Positions 25,635 through 35,472 of a stretch of DNA of 64,000 nt are shown one piece after another (position 1 is the stretch's first letter; each line of letters starts with the position of its first letter). Origin of the DNA: Rhodospirillales bacterium (GTDB taxonomy: Bacteria > Pseudomonadota > Alphaproteobacteria > Rhodospirillales > Casp-alpha2); assembly GCA_017644185.1 (NCBI GenBank), contig JAEPMA010000003.1, positions 248,001 to 312,000 of the forward strand, in the 5' to 3' direction. The translations under genes were made by a program, and so were the position numbers. Below the pieces are notes generated by a model. The model saw only the letters and a program-made list of their open reading frames with translations. It was not told the DNA's origin and ran no database searches.

Positions 25635-25718
25635 GCCGAGGCCCCCGATGCGGCATAAGAATTGGCATCGGCGAGACCCGGCGGGTATGATGCCGGAATC
25701 CATCTGACGGAGGATGCA

Positions 25719-25898
25719 ATGGACGACGAAACGATCGAAGTGGAAACCATGACGGTGGCCTGCGACGGCGGTTCCGGCCCGCTCGGTCATCCGAACGTCT
25801 ACTTGCATCTCGACGACGATACTCATGAAGCCGTCTGCCCCTATTGCTCCAAGAAGTTCGTTCTGAAAGAAGGCGCCCAAGTCGCCGCCGGTCACTGA
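25719..25898 (+). CDS. Small CHCC-type zinc-finger protein (NDUFS6-like)
   Basis: From ATG at 25719, with GGAGG just upstream, the product is 59 residues. It has Cys-Asp-Gly-Gly, then GPLGHPNVYLHL, then CPYCSKKFVL, the Cys/His/Cys/Cys zinc site of the zf-CHCC family that includes the NDUFS6 accessory subunit of complex I. Alphaproteobacteria commonly encode such a protein away from the nuo operon. It lies 15 bases before polA. A role with complex I is known for eukaryotic homologues and only inferred here. Confidence 0.87.
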   Translation: MDDETIEVETMTVACDGGSGPLGHPNVYLHLDDDTHEAVCPYCSKKFVLKEGAQVAAGH

Positions 25899-25913
25899 TC
25901 GGTTACGGTTGAC

Positions 25914-28703
25914 GTGGCGGAACCAGATCGCGAGCACGTATTTCTGATCGACGGATCCGGATTTATCTTCCGGGCCTACTTCGCCGGGATGGGCAGCCGC
26001 CGCACGCAGATGACGCGCTCAGACGGCACGCCGACGAATGCCGCCTATATCTATACCCGGATGCTTTTAAAACTGATCGACGACACCGAGGCTGATTACG
26101 TCGCGGTGATCTTCGACAAGGCGCGCAAGACCTTCAGAAACGATATTTATCCGGACTATAAGGCCCACCGCCCCGACCCGCCCGAGGATCTGATCCCGCA
26201 GTTCGCCCTCGTCCGCGAAGCGACCGAGGCGATGAACGTGCCCGCCATCCAGATGGAAAATTACGAAGCCGACGACCTGATCGCCACCTATGCGACGGAA
26301 GCCGCAGAGAAAGGGATGGACGTGACCATCGTGTCGTCGGACAAGGATTTGATGCAGTTGGTGAATGACCGCATCACGCTCTGGGACGGGATGAAGGATA
26401 AATCCATCGGCGCCGACGAGGTGGTGGAGAAGTTCGGCGTCGGCCCCGACAAAGTCGTCGAGGTGCAGGCATTAGCCGGTGACAGCACCGATAACGTACC
26501 GGGCGTGCAGGGGATCGGGATCAAGACGGCGGCGGAACTGATCAATCAGTACGGCGATCTGGAGACGCTTCTTGAGAGAGCGGAAGAGATCAAGCAGCCG
26601 AAACGCCGCGAGAAGCTGATCGAGCAGGCGGACATGGCGCGTATCTCCAAGCAGCTCGTCACGCTCAAGATCGACGTCCCCGTGGAGCAGACTCTCAACG
26701 ATTTCAGAAAGCGCCAACCCGATCCGGAAAAGCTTTTGGCGTTCTTGAAAGAGCAGGAGTTCAAGACCCTCGTCTCCTCGATCTCCGCCAAGCACGGCAT
26801 CGCCGCCGACGCAGCGGAAGTGCTGGAAGAAGAGAAGCAGGCGCAGGATACGGAATACACCCTGGTCCAGAAGATCGACGATCTGAAACCATGGATCGCG
26901 GCGGCGGAGAAAGCCGGCATTATCGCCGTCGACACCGAAACCGACGCGCTTTCCAGCATGCAGGCGGGATTGGTCGGTGTTTCGCTCAGCGTCGAGCCGG
27001 GGAAGGCCTGTTATATTCCACTGGCGCACGTGGGGGCCGGCGATCAGGGGGCATTCGACCTCGGTGATGGCGACGGCAAGGCGGACGCAGATGCCCCCGA
27101 GCAGATTCCGATGAAGAAGGCGCTCGAGCTTCTCAAGCCCATGCTCGAGGACCCGGGCATTCTCAAGGTCGGCCAGAACATTAAGTACGACATGCAGGTC
27201 TTGGCCCGCTACGGGATTACGGTGGCGCCCGTCGACGACACGATGCTGCTGTCTTACGTGCTCGAAGGCGGGCTGCACGGTCACGGCATGGACGAGTTGG
27301 CGCTTCGTTTTCTCGAAGTTGAGACAATCAAGTTCAAGGACGTCGCCGGATCGGGCAAGAACGCCGTCAGCTTCGATAAGGTGCCATTGGATACCGCAGG
27401 CCCCTATGCCGCCGAGGATGCGGACATCACCCTCCGGCTTCATAAACTCATGAAGCCGCGCCTTGCCGTTGAGCATATGACGGGGGTTTACGAACGTCTT
27501 GAGCGGCCGCTGATTTACGTTCTCGAAGAGATGGAGCGTACCGGCATCAAGGTAGACGCCCAGAAGCTAAGGGACTTTTCCGCCGATTTCGAAAAGCGCA
27601 TGGCTGAACTTGAAGCGCACGCCCATAAGCTCGCCGGGCACGAATTCAATGTCGGCTCCCCGAAACAAGTCGGTGAGATCCTGTTCGACGAGATGTCGTT
27701 GGACGGTGGCAAGAAGGGCAAAACGGGCGCCTATTCGACAAGTGCCGACGTCCTCGAAGATCTGGTGATCCAGGGGCACGAACTTCCACAAACCATTCTC
27801 GACTGGCGGCAGCTTCAGAAACTGAAAAGCACCTATACGGATGCATTAGTCGAGACCATCAACCCCGATACCGGCCGGGTGCACACGTCGTTCTCTCAAG
27901 CCGTCACCTCGACGGGACGGCTGTCTTCGAACGACCCGAACCTTCAGAATATACCGATCCGCTCCGAGGAAGGACGGAAGATCCGCCAGGCGTTCGTCGC
28001 CGACAAGGGTCACATTCTCATGTCGGCGGACTATTCGCAGATCGAACTGCGTTTGCTGGCCCACGTCGCGGACATTGATTCTTTGAAGAAGGCGTTCGCC
28101 GACGGCCAGGACATCCATGCCATCACCGCCAGCGAGATCTTCGACGTTCCCATCGAGGGCATGGACCCGATGATCCGCCGTCAGGCCAAGGCCATCAACT
28201 TCGGCATCATCTACGGCATTTCCGGTTTCGGGCTGGCGCGTCAGCTGTCGATCCCGCGCGGCGAGGCGCAGCGCTACATCGACGCTTATTTCGAGCGCTA
28301 TCCCGGCATCAAGGATTATATGGAGCGCACCAAACAACAGGCCCACGACCAGGGCTATGTTGAAACGCCCTTCGGGCGCAAATGCCATGTCAGGGGCATC
28401 AACGAGAAGAACCAGGCAGTCCGGGGCAACGCCGAACGCGCCGCTATCAACGCACCGATCCAGGGCGGTGCTGCCGACATCATCAAGCGCGCGATGGTCA
28501 GGGTTCAGAAGGCACTCGACGACAACAAACTGAACGCCCGAATGCTTTTGCAGGTGCATGACGAACTGATCTTCGAAGTCCCTGAAAAAGAAGTCGACAA
28601 GACCGAGAGCGTGATCAGGGAGGTGATGGAATCCGCCGCCACGCTCAACGTGCCCCTCGAGGTCGACATCGGCACCGGCGCCAACTGGGACGAGGCGCAC
28701 TAG
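25914..28703 (+). CDS. polA: DNA polymerase I
   Basis: The 929-residue protein has all three domains. The 5'-3' exonuclease starts LIDGSGFIFRAYFAG and includes EADDLIATYA and SSDKDLMQL. A 3'-5' exonuclease-like domain carries AVDTETDALSS (the DxE of Exo I), GQNIKYDMQVLARYG and a late YAAEDADITLRL. The polymerase has motif A SADYSQIELRLLAH, motif B RRQAKAINFGIIYGISGFGL and motif C QVHDELIFEVP, so proofreading residues appear intact. Translation starts at GTG 25914, 15 bases after the zinc-finger gene. Confidence 0.98.
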   Translation: MAEPDREHVFLIDGSGFIFRAYFAGMGSRRTQMTRSDGTPTNAAYIYTRMLLKLIDDTEADYVAVIFDKARKTFRNDIYPDYKAHRPDPPEDLIPQFALVREATEAMNVPAIQMENYEADDLIATYATEAAEKGMDVTIVSSDKDLMQLVNDRITLWDGMKDKSIGADEVVEKFGVGPDKVVEVQALAGDSTDNVPGVQGIGIKTAAELINQYGDLETLLERAEEIKQPKRREKLIEQADMARISKQLVTLKIDVPVEQTLNDFRKRQPDPEKLLAFLKEQEFKTLVSSISAKHGIAADAAEVLEEEKQAQDTEYTLVQKIDDLKPWIAAAEKAGIIAVDTETDALSSMQAGLVGVSLSVEPGKACYIPLAHVGAGDQGAFDLGDGDGKADADAPEQIPMKKALELLKPMLEDPGILKVGQNIKYDMQVLARYGITVAPVDDTMLLSYVLEGGLHGHGMDELALRFLEVETIKFKDVAGSGKNAVSFDKVPLDTAGPYAAEDADITLRLHKLMKPRLAVEHMTGVYERLERPLIYVLEEMERTGIKVDAQKLRDFSADFEKRMAELEAHAHKLAGHEFNVGSPKQVGEILFDEMSLDGGKKGKTGAYSTSADVLEDLVIQGHELPQTILDWRQLQKLKSTYTDALVETINPDTGRVHTSFSQAVTSTGRLSSNDPNLQNIPIRSEEGRKIRQAFVADKGHILMSADYSQIELRLLAHVADIDSLKKAFADGQDIHAITASEIFDVPIEGMDPMIRRQAKAINFGIIYGISGFGLARQLSIPRGEAQRYIDAYFERYPGIKDYMERTKQQAHDQGYVETPFGRKCHVRGINEKNQAVRGNAERAAINAPIQGGAADIIKRAMVRVQKALDDNKLNARMLLQVHDELIFEVPEKEVDKTESVIREVMESAATLNVPLEVDIGTGANWDEAH

Positions 28704-28720
28704 GCGCTCATGAGGCCCTA

Positions 28721-29635
28721 ATGGCGCTTCCCGTCTCCCGCCCGGCCGCCCTCGCGGACGAAAACGTTCCGCGCGGCATCGGCCTGATGCTGACGACCAC
28801 GCTGTTCTTCGTGCTGATCGACACGTGCGGCAAACATTTGATGGAACAGATGTCGCTGGCGCAGGTTGTGTGGGCGCGCTTCTTTTTCCACTTCCTCGCC
28901 GTGATCATTTTGCTGAGCCCGAAACTCCATCGCGTCTGGCGCACTGAACGGCCGGTCCTGCAGATCTTCCGCTCAGCGCTTTTGTTGATCACGACGTTTC
29001 TGTTCTTCGCCGGCATTCGCGAACTGCCCCTCGCCATGGCGAGTTCGATCATGTTCCTGTCGCCGATTCTGGTGACTGCGCTATCGGTGCCCGTCCTTAA
29101 AGAAAAGCTCGGCCCACGCCGGACCATCGGCGTGTTCGTCGGCCTGATCGGCGCGTTGATCATCGTTCGCCCGGGTTTGGGCGAAGTGCCGCTCGCCGCG
29201 CTCTATTTCGTCGCCGCCGCCGTGACCAACGCGTTTTACCAACTGACCACACGCATGCTGAGAGAGACCGACGATGCGTTCACGACCCTGTTCTATACCG
29301 CACTCGTCGGCACGGTTCTGGCTTCTACCGCGGCGCCGACCGACTGGCTCGCCCCGACATCTTTCGACTGGGTCGTGATGACTTTAATGGGGGTTTGCGG
29401 TGCGCTCGGGCATTTCACCCTGATCCAGGCGTTTCGATCCGCGCCACCGTCCGCCTTGATGCCGTTCGCGTATTCGGGTTTGGTGTGGGCAACCCTTTTC
29501 GGGTTTCTGTTCTTCGCAAATTTGCCCGACGGTTACACCGTCCTCGGCGCGGCGATCATCGCCGGCAGCGGGTTTTATATCTTCCGACGAGAACAGCAAC
29601 TGGCACGGGAAGCCCGGACGGCCGGCGGCGGCTAG
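28721..29635 (+). CDS. EamA/DMT-family membrane transporter
   Basis: The 304-residue protein has about ten hydrophobic helices in two EamA halves, with PILVTALSVPVLKEKLGPRRTIGVFVGLIGALIIVRPG closing the first and PFAYSGLVWATLFGFLFF..GAAIIAGSGFYIFRREQ closing the second. Members export or import small metabolites, often amino acids or nucleotides; the substrate cannot be read from sequence. The start is 17 bases after polA, suggesting read-through from that gene. Confidence 0.92.
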   Translation: MALPVSRPAALADENVPRGIGLMLTTTLFFVLIDTCGKHLMEQMSLAQVVWARFFFHFLAVIILLSPKLHRVWRTERPVLQIFRSALLLITTFLFFAGIRELPLAMASSIMFLSPILVTALSVPVLKEKLGPRRTIGVFVGLIGALIIVRPGLGEVPLAALYFVAAAVTNAFYQLTTRMLRETDDAFTTLFYTALVGTVLASTAAPTDWLAPTSFDWVVMTLMGVCGALGHFTLIQAFRSAPPSALMPFAYSGLVWATLFGFLFFANLPDGYTVLGAAIIAGSGFYIFRREQQLAREARTAGGG

Positions 29636-29734
29636 CCGTATACGTATAATCAATTACTCGACAGCCACCCCATTTTGATGTCGAAATCTCAAGAAAAGGG
29701 ATATCCAAGTAAACAAGAACCGGGATAAGCCGAT

Positions 29735-31099
29735 ATGGTATCCGGCACAGATCTATTTCTGGGGCTGCTCAACAATCTCGTTGTTCTGATCGTGCTCGTC
29801 GCCGTTTACGGCGTGCTGATCAACCGTATCGAGCATTTCGGTACATATCCGCGCCAAGCAATCCTCGGTGCCGTGTTCGGCGGCTTCGCCATCCTTTGCA
29901 TGTACGTAAAAATTCCGGTCCACGAAGGCGTGATCGTCGACCAACGTAACGTCATCGTCGCTCTCAGCGGCGCTTTCGGCGGACCGCTCTCGGCGCTCGT
30001 CAGCGCCGTCTTCGCGGGGAGTTACAGGATCTATCTGGGCGGGGGCGGCGCCGTCGGCGGCACAATCGGCGTGTGCCTTGCCGCCATAGCCGGCACCGCG
30101 ATCCATTTGATCCCAGGCGTCCACAAGAGCCTTTTCACGACGGCGCTGGCAGCCGCCGCCGCCACGGTCGTCATCATGCCCGGTTTCATTTTCGTCGGAT
30201 CTTTCGGCGAAGGTTGGGACCTGATGATGCGGATGACGCCGCCATTCGGCTCCGCCGTCTTTATCGGTATTTTCATGGGGTCGATTCTTCTCAGCCGCGA
30301 GAACCGGCGGTTCCGGATCGAGCGCGAACGCGTCACCGCGGACCGGGAGCGGCAGGCCGCTTATCAGGAAGTCATGCGCGCCAACCAGGCGAAATCCGAT
30401 TTTCTGGCAACGATGTCCCACGAATTGCGGACGCCGTTGAACGCGATCATCGGATTCAGCGAGATGTTGTTGATGCCTGGCAACGACGCCTTTCCCCCCG
30501 ACAAACGCAAGGAGTACCTGCAAATCATCAACACTAGCGGCCAGCATCTGCTGGCGCTGATCAACGATGTCCTCGATATCTCGACGATCGAAGCGGGCAA
30601 GCGTGAGATCGCGAAGACCCAATTTGATCTCACCAACGTCCTGCATATGAGTATCGGCAACTTCGAGCGCGACATCGCCGACAAGGCCCTGACGCTACGG
30701 ACCGCCTACCCCGACACCGGTCTGACATTACGCGCCGATGAACGCGCGGTCGCGCAGATCACCCTCAATCTGCTTTCCAACGCGGTGAAATTCACGGGCC
30801 CGGGCGGCGAGATAACGGTCCATGCGGCGCACACCGGCAAGGCGGTGGAGATCAAGATTGCCGACAACGGCGCCGGCATTCCGGCGGACAGGATTGACTC
30901 GGTCATGGAGCCGTTCAACCGCCCCGCCACACCCGCGCATATCGCGGCGCCGGGCACGGGTCTCGGGCTTTCGATCGTCAAGTCCCTGGTCGAGCTACAC
31001 GATGGTGAGGTCCGGCTCGAAAGCCTCGAGGGCACGGGAACGACGGTGATCGTGATTCTGCCGGATGGGCCCGCGGACCGGCCTTCGGCGTTAGGCTGA
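29735..31099 (+). CDS. Membrane histidine kinase with 5TM-LYT sensor domain (orphan)
   Basis: The 454-residue protein has five to six N-terminal helices with the LytS-like 5TM receptor pattern (DQRNVIVALSGAFGGPLSALVSAVFAG, YRIYLGGGGAVGGTIG). A HisKA domain follows with phospho-acceptor His229 in ATMSHELRTPLN, then a HATPase with N-box NLLSNAVKF, G1 DNGAGIP and G2 GTGLGLSIVKSLVELHDG. Joining this sensor to a HisKA/HATPase kinase differs from classical LytS kinases. No response regulator is nearby. Its last nine bases overlap convergent msrQ. Confidence 0.93.
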   Translation: MVSGTDLFLGLLNNLVVLIVLVAVYGVLINRIEHFGTYPRQAILGAVFGGFAILCMYVKIPVHEGVIVDQRNVIVALSGAFGGPLSALVSAVFAGSYRIYLGGGGAVGGTIGVCLAAIAGTAIHLIPGVHKSLFTTALAAAAATVVIMPGFIFVGSFGEGWDLMMRMTPPFGSAVFIGIFMGSILLSRENRRFRIERERVTADRERQAAYQEVMRANQAKSDFLATMSHELRTPLNAIIGFSEMLLMPGNDAFPPDKRKEYLQIINTSGQHLLALINDVLDISTIEAGKREIAKTQFDLTNVLHMSIGNFERDIADKALTLRTAYPDTGLTLRADERAVAQITLNLLSNAVKFTGPGGEITVHAAHTGKAVEIKIADNGAGIPADRIDSVMEPFNRPATPAHIAAPGTGLGLSIVKSLVELHDGEVRLESLEGTGTTVIVILPDGPADRPSALG

Positions 31100-31786
31100 A
31101 AACCGCCGCTTCAGCGGCTCCACGGCACGGACAAGCATCAACCCCGCAAAGATCGCCGCGTAGACAAGCGGCTCATATTGGAGGCCCTTGCGCATCATGA
31201 AGAAATGCAGGCACGCGGCAGCACCAGAAACGTAAACAAGCTTGTGAAGCCGGTTCCAGTTCTTCCCCCCGATGCGCTTGATCCAACCCTTGGTCGACGT
31301 GACGGCAAGGGGAATCAGACAAAGGAGCGCAGCCATCCCCACCGTGATGTACCAGCGTTTGATGACGTCTTCCCAGATCGCCTCCCAATTGAAGAACTGA
31401 TCAAGGCCGACGTAGTTGGCGACATGCAACACAACATAGAAGAATGCGAACAACCCCAGCAGCCTGCGCACCCGCACCACCTGCTTCCAGCCGGTCAGGA
31501 TGCGCACCGGCGTCACCGCGAGCGAAATCAAAAGAAATCGAAGCGCCCAATCCCCAAGATAGCGGTTGATGAATTCGACGGGGTTGGCGCTGAGGCCGCG
31601 GCCGCCGAAATAGATCGTTTCAACAACCAGCCAGCCGAGCCACGCAAGCGGCGCAAGGCACAACACCCAGACGGCGGGTTTGATCACCCAGACCATCGGA
31701 TCGCGCTTTTTCGCGGCCCTGTCCTTACCCTGCGGGCGCGCGGCGCTATTTACCGTTGCGGTATCTGACATGGTGGTAGCGATCAT
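31091..31786 (-). CDS. msrQ: Heme-binding membrane subunit of the periplasmic methionine sulfoxide reductase
   Basis: The 231-residue ferric-reductase-like protein has about six helices and heme-ligand histidines in FFYVVLHVANYVG, RLHKLVYVSGAAACLHFFMM, and the signature KRIGGKNWNRLHKL. MsrQ passes electrons from the quinone pool to MsrP. A second ATG (31771) gives a shorter N-terminus. It follows msrP by 18 bases, the normal order, and overlaps the convergent kinase gene by nine bases. Confidence 0.95.
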   Translation of the reverse strand: MIATTMSDTATVNSAARPQGKDRAAKKRDPMVWVIKPAVWVLCLAPLAWLGWLVVETIYFGGRGLSANPVEFINRYLGDWALRFLLISLAVTPVRILTGWKQVVRVRRLLGLFAFFYVVLHVANYVGLDQFFNWEAIWEDVIKRWYITVGMAALLCLIPLAVTSTKGWIKRIGGKNWNRLHKLVYVSGAAACLHFFMMRKGLQYEPLVYAAIFAGLMLVRAVEPLKRRFSA

Positions 31787-31804
31787 GGCGTATTTCCGGG
31801 CGGG

Positions 31805-32773
31805 TTAGTACCACTTCCGAAGGTCCATGCCTTCGTAAAGGCTGGCGACTTCTTCTTCGTAACCGTTGAACATCAGCGTCTTGCGCTTGAACAACTCGCC
31901 GATGCGGCGCTCGCTCGCCTGCGACCATCGCGGATGGCTGACCATCGGATTGACGTTCGAATAGAAGCCGTACTCGCGCGCCGCCGCTTCGTTCCAACTG
32001 GTCGGCGGCATCGCCTTCTGGAACTTGATCTTGACGATCGACTTGATCGATTTGAAGCCGTACTTCCAAGGTACCATCAATCTGACCGGCGCACCGTTCT
32101 GGTTGGGGATCACTTCCCCGTACATGCCGACCGCGAGGATCGAAAGCGGGTGCATCGCCTCGTCGATCCTGAGGCCCTCTTTATAGGGCCAGTTGAGGAC
32201 AGGGGCCCGCTGACCCGGCATCTGCTCCGGATCCAAAAGCGTTTCGAAATAAACGTAACGCGCATCCGATGTCGGCTCGAAGCGCTTCAGAACGTCGCCG
32301 AGCGAAATGCCGACCCATGGAATCACCATCGACCAAGCCTCGACACAACGGAACCGGTAAATGCGTTCTTCCAGGGTTGCGGGTTTAATGAGGTCTTCGA
32401 ACGAAATTTTCCCGGGCTTGGCGCATGCGCCTTCGACCATGATCTCCCACGGCGAGGTCTTGAAGTCCTGCGCGTTATCTTTCGGATCGCCCTTGGCGGT
32501 GCCGAACTCATAGAAATTGTTGTAGCTGGTCGCGTCTTCGTAGCTGTTGATGGGATCGTCTTCGGGCAAGCTTTCCGCCGACCACTTAGATTTCACGACC
32601 CCGTCCAGCTTGGTGCGTGCAGCATAGGCGGGCAATGAAGGCAGCGCACTTGCCGCCAAACCGGCACCCGCGAGCGCGGCGGTTTTCAAAAACCGGCGGC
32701 GGTCGTCGAAGACCGATTTCGGCGTGATTTCCGAGCCCAATACGTCCGAGGCCTTGCGGTGTTTGATCAGCAT
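31805..32773 (-). CDS. msrP: Periplasmic methionine sulfoxide reductase, molybdopterin catalytic subunit
   Basis: The 322-residue protein has a Tat signal with the twin-arginine region [19 protein letters not shown] (about 24-42). The molybdenum-ligating Cys is Cys143 in [46 protein letters not shown] and [12 protein letters not shown] match MsrP closely. The enzyme repairs oxidised methionines in periplasmic proteins. AGGAG precedes the ATG. It forms an operon with msrQ. Confidence 0.97.
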   Translation of the reverse strand: MLIKHRKASDVLGSEITPKSVFDDRRRFLKTAALAGAGLAASALPSLPAYAARTKLDGVVKSKWSAESLPEDDPINSYEDATSYNNFYEFGTAKGDPKDNAQDFKTSPWEIMVEGACAKPGKISFEDLIKPATLEERIYRFRCVEAWSMVIPWVGISLGDVLKRFEPTSDARYVYFETLLDPEQMPGQRAPVLNWPYKEGLRIDEAMHPLSILAVGMYGEVIPNQNGAPVRLMVPWKYGFKSIKSIVKIKFQKAMPPTSWNEAAAREYGFYSNVNPMVSHPRWSQASERRIGELFKRKTLMFNGYEEEVASLYEGMDLRKWY

Positions 32774-32951
32774 GGTGCGCTCCTATTCACGCTCGAGTTC
32801 CATCCGAGTACTTCCACAGGCGAGGCATGCCTTCAGCCGATGGTTGCCATCTGTCCCCTTGATAGCGTATTCGATGGTTCGGGCGCCACTAACGACCGTT
32901 CACGTTTTCGCCAGCGGGCGTTGATCGGGTGCCGGTCTACGGAAGTTTTAC

Positions 32952-33620
32952 ATGCGCGTACTGTATCATCTCTGGCTTTCGCCGTTCTGCAGGAAAGTCC
33001 GCATCGTCCTCGGCGAGAAGCGCATCGATTTCGGAATGAAAGCCGAGAACGTCTGGCGCCGCCGCGACGAGTTTCTCGCCATCAACCCGATGGGGGAGGT
33101 GCCGGTACTGGTCGAACCGGACGGCACCGCGCTTTCGGGCTCGCAGGTGATATCCGAGTTTCTGGATGAGATGCATCCCGACCCACCATTAATGGGACGC
33201 CAACCTTATCAACGCGCCGAGGTCCGCCGACTGGTCGATTGGTTCGACCGCAAGTTCAATGTCGAGGTGACGGAGAAGCTTGTCGGCGAAAAGTTCATGA
33301 AGCGGTTTCTGGGGTTGGGTGAGCCCGACTCGGCGGAAGTCCGCGCCGGACACAGTAACATCCACACCCACATGGATTACATCTCGTATCTGGTGGAACG
33401 CCGCAAATGGCTGGCCGGAGACGATCTGTCACTCGCCGACATCACCGCCGCCGCCCACCTGTCGACACTGGATTATATCGGCGACGTCCCTTGGGGCGAT
33501 CACGAGAACGCCAAGGACTGGTATGCGCGGATCAAGTCACGGCCGAGTTTCCGCCCGCTATTGGGCGACCGTATCCCGAGCGCGCCGCCGCCCAAGCACT
33601 ACGCCGATCTGGATTTCTGA
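32952..33620 (+). CDS. Glutathione S-transferase family protein
   Basis: The 222-residue protein has an N-terminal thioredoxin-like domain (MRVLYHLWLSPFCRKVRIVLGEK, with SPFCRK at the active-site position, and NPMGEVPVLVEPDG then the glutathione gamma-Glu motif GSQVISEFLDE). An all-alpha C-terminal domain follows with WLAGDDLSLADITAAAHLS, the conserved N-capping Asp motif. Length and motifs are typical of cytosolic GSTs. It is divergent from msrP; both could relate to oxidative stress, but that is inference. Confidence 0.93.
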   Translation: MRVLYHLWLSPFCRKVRIVLGEKRIDFGMKAENVWRRRDEFLAINPMGEVPVLVEPDGTALSGSQVISEFLDEMHPDPPLMGRQPYQRAEVRRLVDWFDRKFNVEVTEKLVGEKFMKRFLGLGEPDSAEVRAGHSNIHTHMDYISYLVERRKWLAGDDLSLADITAAAHLSTLDYIGDVPWGDHENAKDWYARIKSRPSFRPLLGDRIPSAPPPKHYADLDF

Positions 33621-33629
33621 TTTTTTAAA

Positions 33630-33711
33630 GCGCGTCACCCCGGCGAAGGCCTGGGTCCAGGGAACGAGTGATTTTTTTCACCCTGGATTCCGGCATGCGC
33701 CGGAATGACAG
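33630..33711. repeat. GTCACCCCGGCG / CCGGAATGACA palindromic repeat pair
   Basis: Between the convergent GST and TPR genes, CGTCACCCCGGCGAAGGCC..GGGTCCAGGG and ACCCTGGATTCCGG..GCCGGAATGACAG face each other, so the whole block can fold into a long hairpin with TTTTTT near its centre. It is the same family as units at 2006, 12127 and 46838 and could terminate both genes. Confidence 0.75.
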
Positions 33712-33712
33712 T

Positions 33713-34471
33713 CTAATTCTTCACCTTCACATCCATCTTTTCGATATTGGCGCGGGCCATCCGTCCGGCCTCGCCTTCCGGGTCGAGTTCCAGTACCCGA
33801 AGCCAGTCTTCGCGCGCCGCTGCGTCCTTCCCCGCGAGCCTGAACAGGATGCCGCGCTCCAACAATGCCGCCGGGTTGTCCGGTTCGAGCAACAGTGCCG
33901 CTTCGATGTCCGCCTTGGCTTTCCCCAACTCGTCCAGATACCGGTACGCGCTGGCCCGGAACATATAGGCGTCCGCCATCTTAGAGTCCGCGGAAATCGC
34001 ATTGGTTAGGTCTTCGACCGCGCCCTTGTAATCCCCCATGGCGGCGCGCGCCTGAGCCCGGTCGACCATCACCTGGGGACGACCGCGAAGCAGCTTAACC
34101 GCTTCCGTCAACGCTGCCTCGGCGCGCGCAGGATCGCCACTCAAAAGCCACGCCTGCCCGGCCTGGGCCAATATCTGCCCCTTGAACTCCGGCTCGGCAA
34201 CGATGGTTTCGCCTAACACTTCCAATCTGCGTGCCGCGTATTCGGTCTGCCCCGCATACAGAAGCGCTACCGCCGCGCAGTGTTCCGCCGCATCGCCGCC
34301 GCCCAGCCCCTTCCACGCGGTCGCCATTTCGAACGCATCGTTGGGGTCGGACGGTGCCAGGCCCATGCAGCGCGCGTATTCACGAGCATGGTTCAATTCC
34401 TGCGCATCGGCCACGGATGTGAGCGACACAAGCAGTGAAAACATAAGGGCGATCAAACGAACGGATGTCAT
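33713..34471 (-). CDS. Exported tetratricopeptide-repeat protein
   Basis: The 252-residue protein has a signal peptide ending SVADAQ (about residue 24) and several TPR units, visible as repeated Ala/Gly/Tyr helix pairs: AEAALTEAVKLLRGRPQVMVDRAQARAAMGDYKGAVEDL, MADAYMFRASAYRYLDELGKAKADIEAALLLEPDNPAALLERG and AAREDWLRVLELDPEGEAG. TPR proteins act as scaffolds; no partner is evident from the neighbours. The start region abuts the oppositely oriented SDR gene. Confidence 0.88.
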   Translation of the reverse strand: MTSVRLIALMFSLLVSLTSVADAQELNHAREYARCMGLAPSDPNDAFEMATAWKGLGGGDAAEHCAAVALLYAGQTEYAARRLEVLGETIVAEPEFKGQILAQAGQAWLLSGDPARAEAALTEAVKLLRGRPQVMVDRAQARAAMGDYKGAVEDLTNAISADSKMADAYMFRASAYRYLDELGKAKADIEAALLLEPDNPAALLERGILFRLAGKDAAAREDWLRVLELDPEGEAGRMARANIEKMDVKVKN

Positions 34472-34581
34472 CGCGCGGACCGATCTTTGCGGTTATACTC
34501 CGGCTCAAGCATATCCAAGGCTTCTACGGCTCCCAACGGCGCCCGGCAAGCCCTGAGAAGTATGTATTGGGAGAGTGTGAC

Positions 34582-35472
34582 GTGACGCGACGCGGCGGTC
34601 CCCGCCTTTTTTGTTTTGGTCTCGGCTTTTCCGCCGATGCCTTGGCGCGCCATCTGTCGGTCGCAGAGTGGACCGTGATGGGGACGGTTCGCGACCCCGA
34701 CAAGGCGAAACGGCTTCTTAAAAGCGGGATCGATGCCCAGATCTGGAGCGGCGAGCCGTTAAACGATGACCTGACCGCCAAACTGCATGCCTGCAATCAT
34801 GTGTTGGTCTCGGTCCCCCCGGACGAAAACGGGGATCCCGTGCTCAACGCCGCCAAAGACGCCATTAGAGCGATCCCTGCGCTGAACTGGTTGGGGTATC
34901 TTTCGACCACGGGCGTTTACGGCGACACCAACGGCGCGTGGGTGGACGAGACCGCCCCCACCAACCCGTCGAGCGAGAGATCGCGGCGGCGTGTCGATGC
35001 CGAAAATGCCTGGCTTTCGCTTCATGAAGAATTTGGTCTGCCCGTACACGTGTTCCGTCTCGCCGGTATATACGGGCCCGGACGTTCCACGTTCGATCAG
35101 ATCCGGAAAAAGCGCGCGAAACGAATAGACAAACCCGGTCATGCATTCTCGCGCATCCACGTCGACGACATCGCCCGCGTCCTCGCCGCTTCAATCGCAA
35201 AACCGAACCCGGGCGCGATCTACAATGTCTGCGACAACGAACCCGCACCGCCCGCCGAGGTGACGGCGTATGCGTGTGGGCTTTTGGGGAAGGATCCGCC
35301 GGAATTACAAAGCTTCGACGACGCCAAGCAGAACATGAGCCCGATGGCGCTCAGCTTTTGGAACGACAACCGCCGCGTCGACAATAAAAAGATTCTGAAT
35401 GAGCTTGGCGTGAAGCTGCAGTATCCGGATTACCGCTCCGGCCTGCAGGCGATCCTGGTTGAGGAAGAATGA
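34582..35472 (+). CDS. NAD-dependent epimerase/dehydratase-like SDR protein (YeeZ type)
   Basis: Starting at GTG 34582, with GGGAGAG upstream, the product is 296 residues. It opens with RLFCFGLGFSADALARHL, a degenerate Rossmann GxGxxA motif, then has VLVSVPPDE, LGYLSTTGVYGDTNGAWVDET, RLAGIYGPGRSTFDQIRKK and HVDDIARVLAASIA. This pattern is the atypical SDR group containing YeeZ. The usual YxxxK catalytic pair is not obvious, so catalysis is uncertain. An upstream in-frame ATG at 34465 would overlap the divergent TPR gene and lacks a ribosome site. Confidence 0.83.
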   Translation: MTRRGGPRLFCFGLGFSADALARHLSVAEWTVMGTVRDPDKAKRLLKSGIDAQIWSGEPLNDDLTAKLHACNHVLVSVPPDENGDPVLNAAKDAIRAIPALNWLGYLSTTGVYGDTNGAWVDETAPTNPSSERSRRRVDAENAWLSLHEEFGLPVHVFRLAGIYGPGRSTFDQIRKKRAKRIDKPGHAFSRIHVDDIARVLAASIAKPNPGAIYNVCDNEPAPPAEVTAYACGLLGKDPPELQSFDDAKQNMSPMALSFWNDNRRVDNKKILNELGVKLQYPDYRSGLQAILVEEE

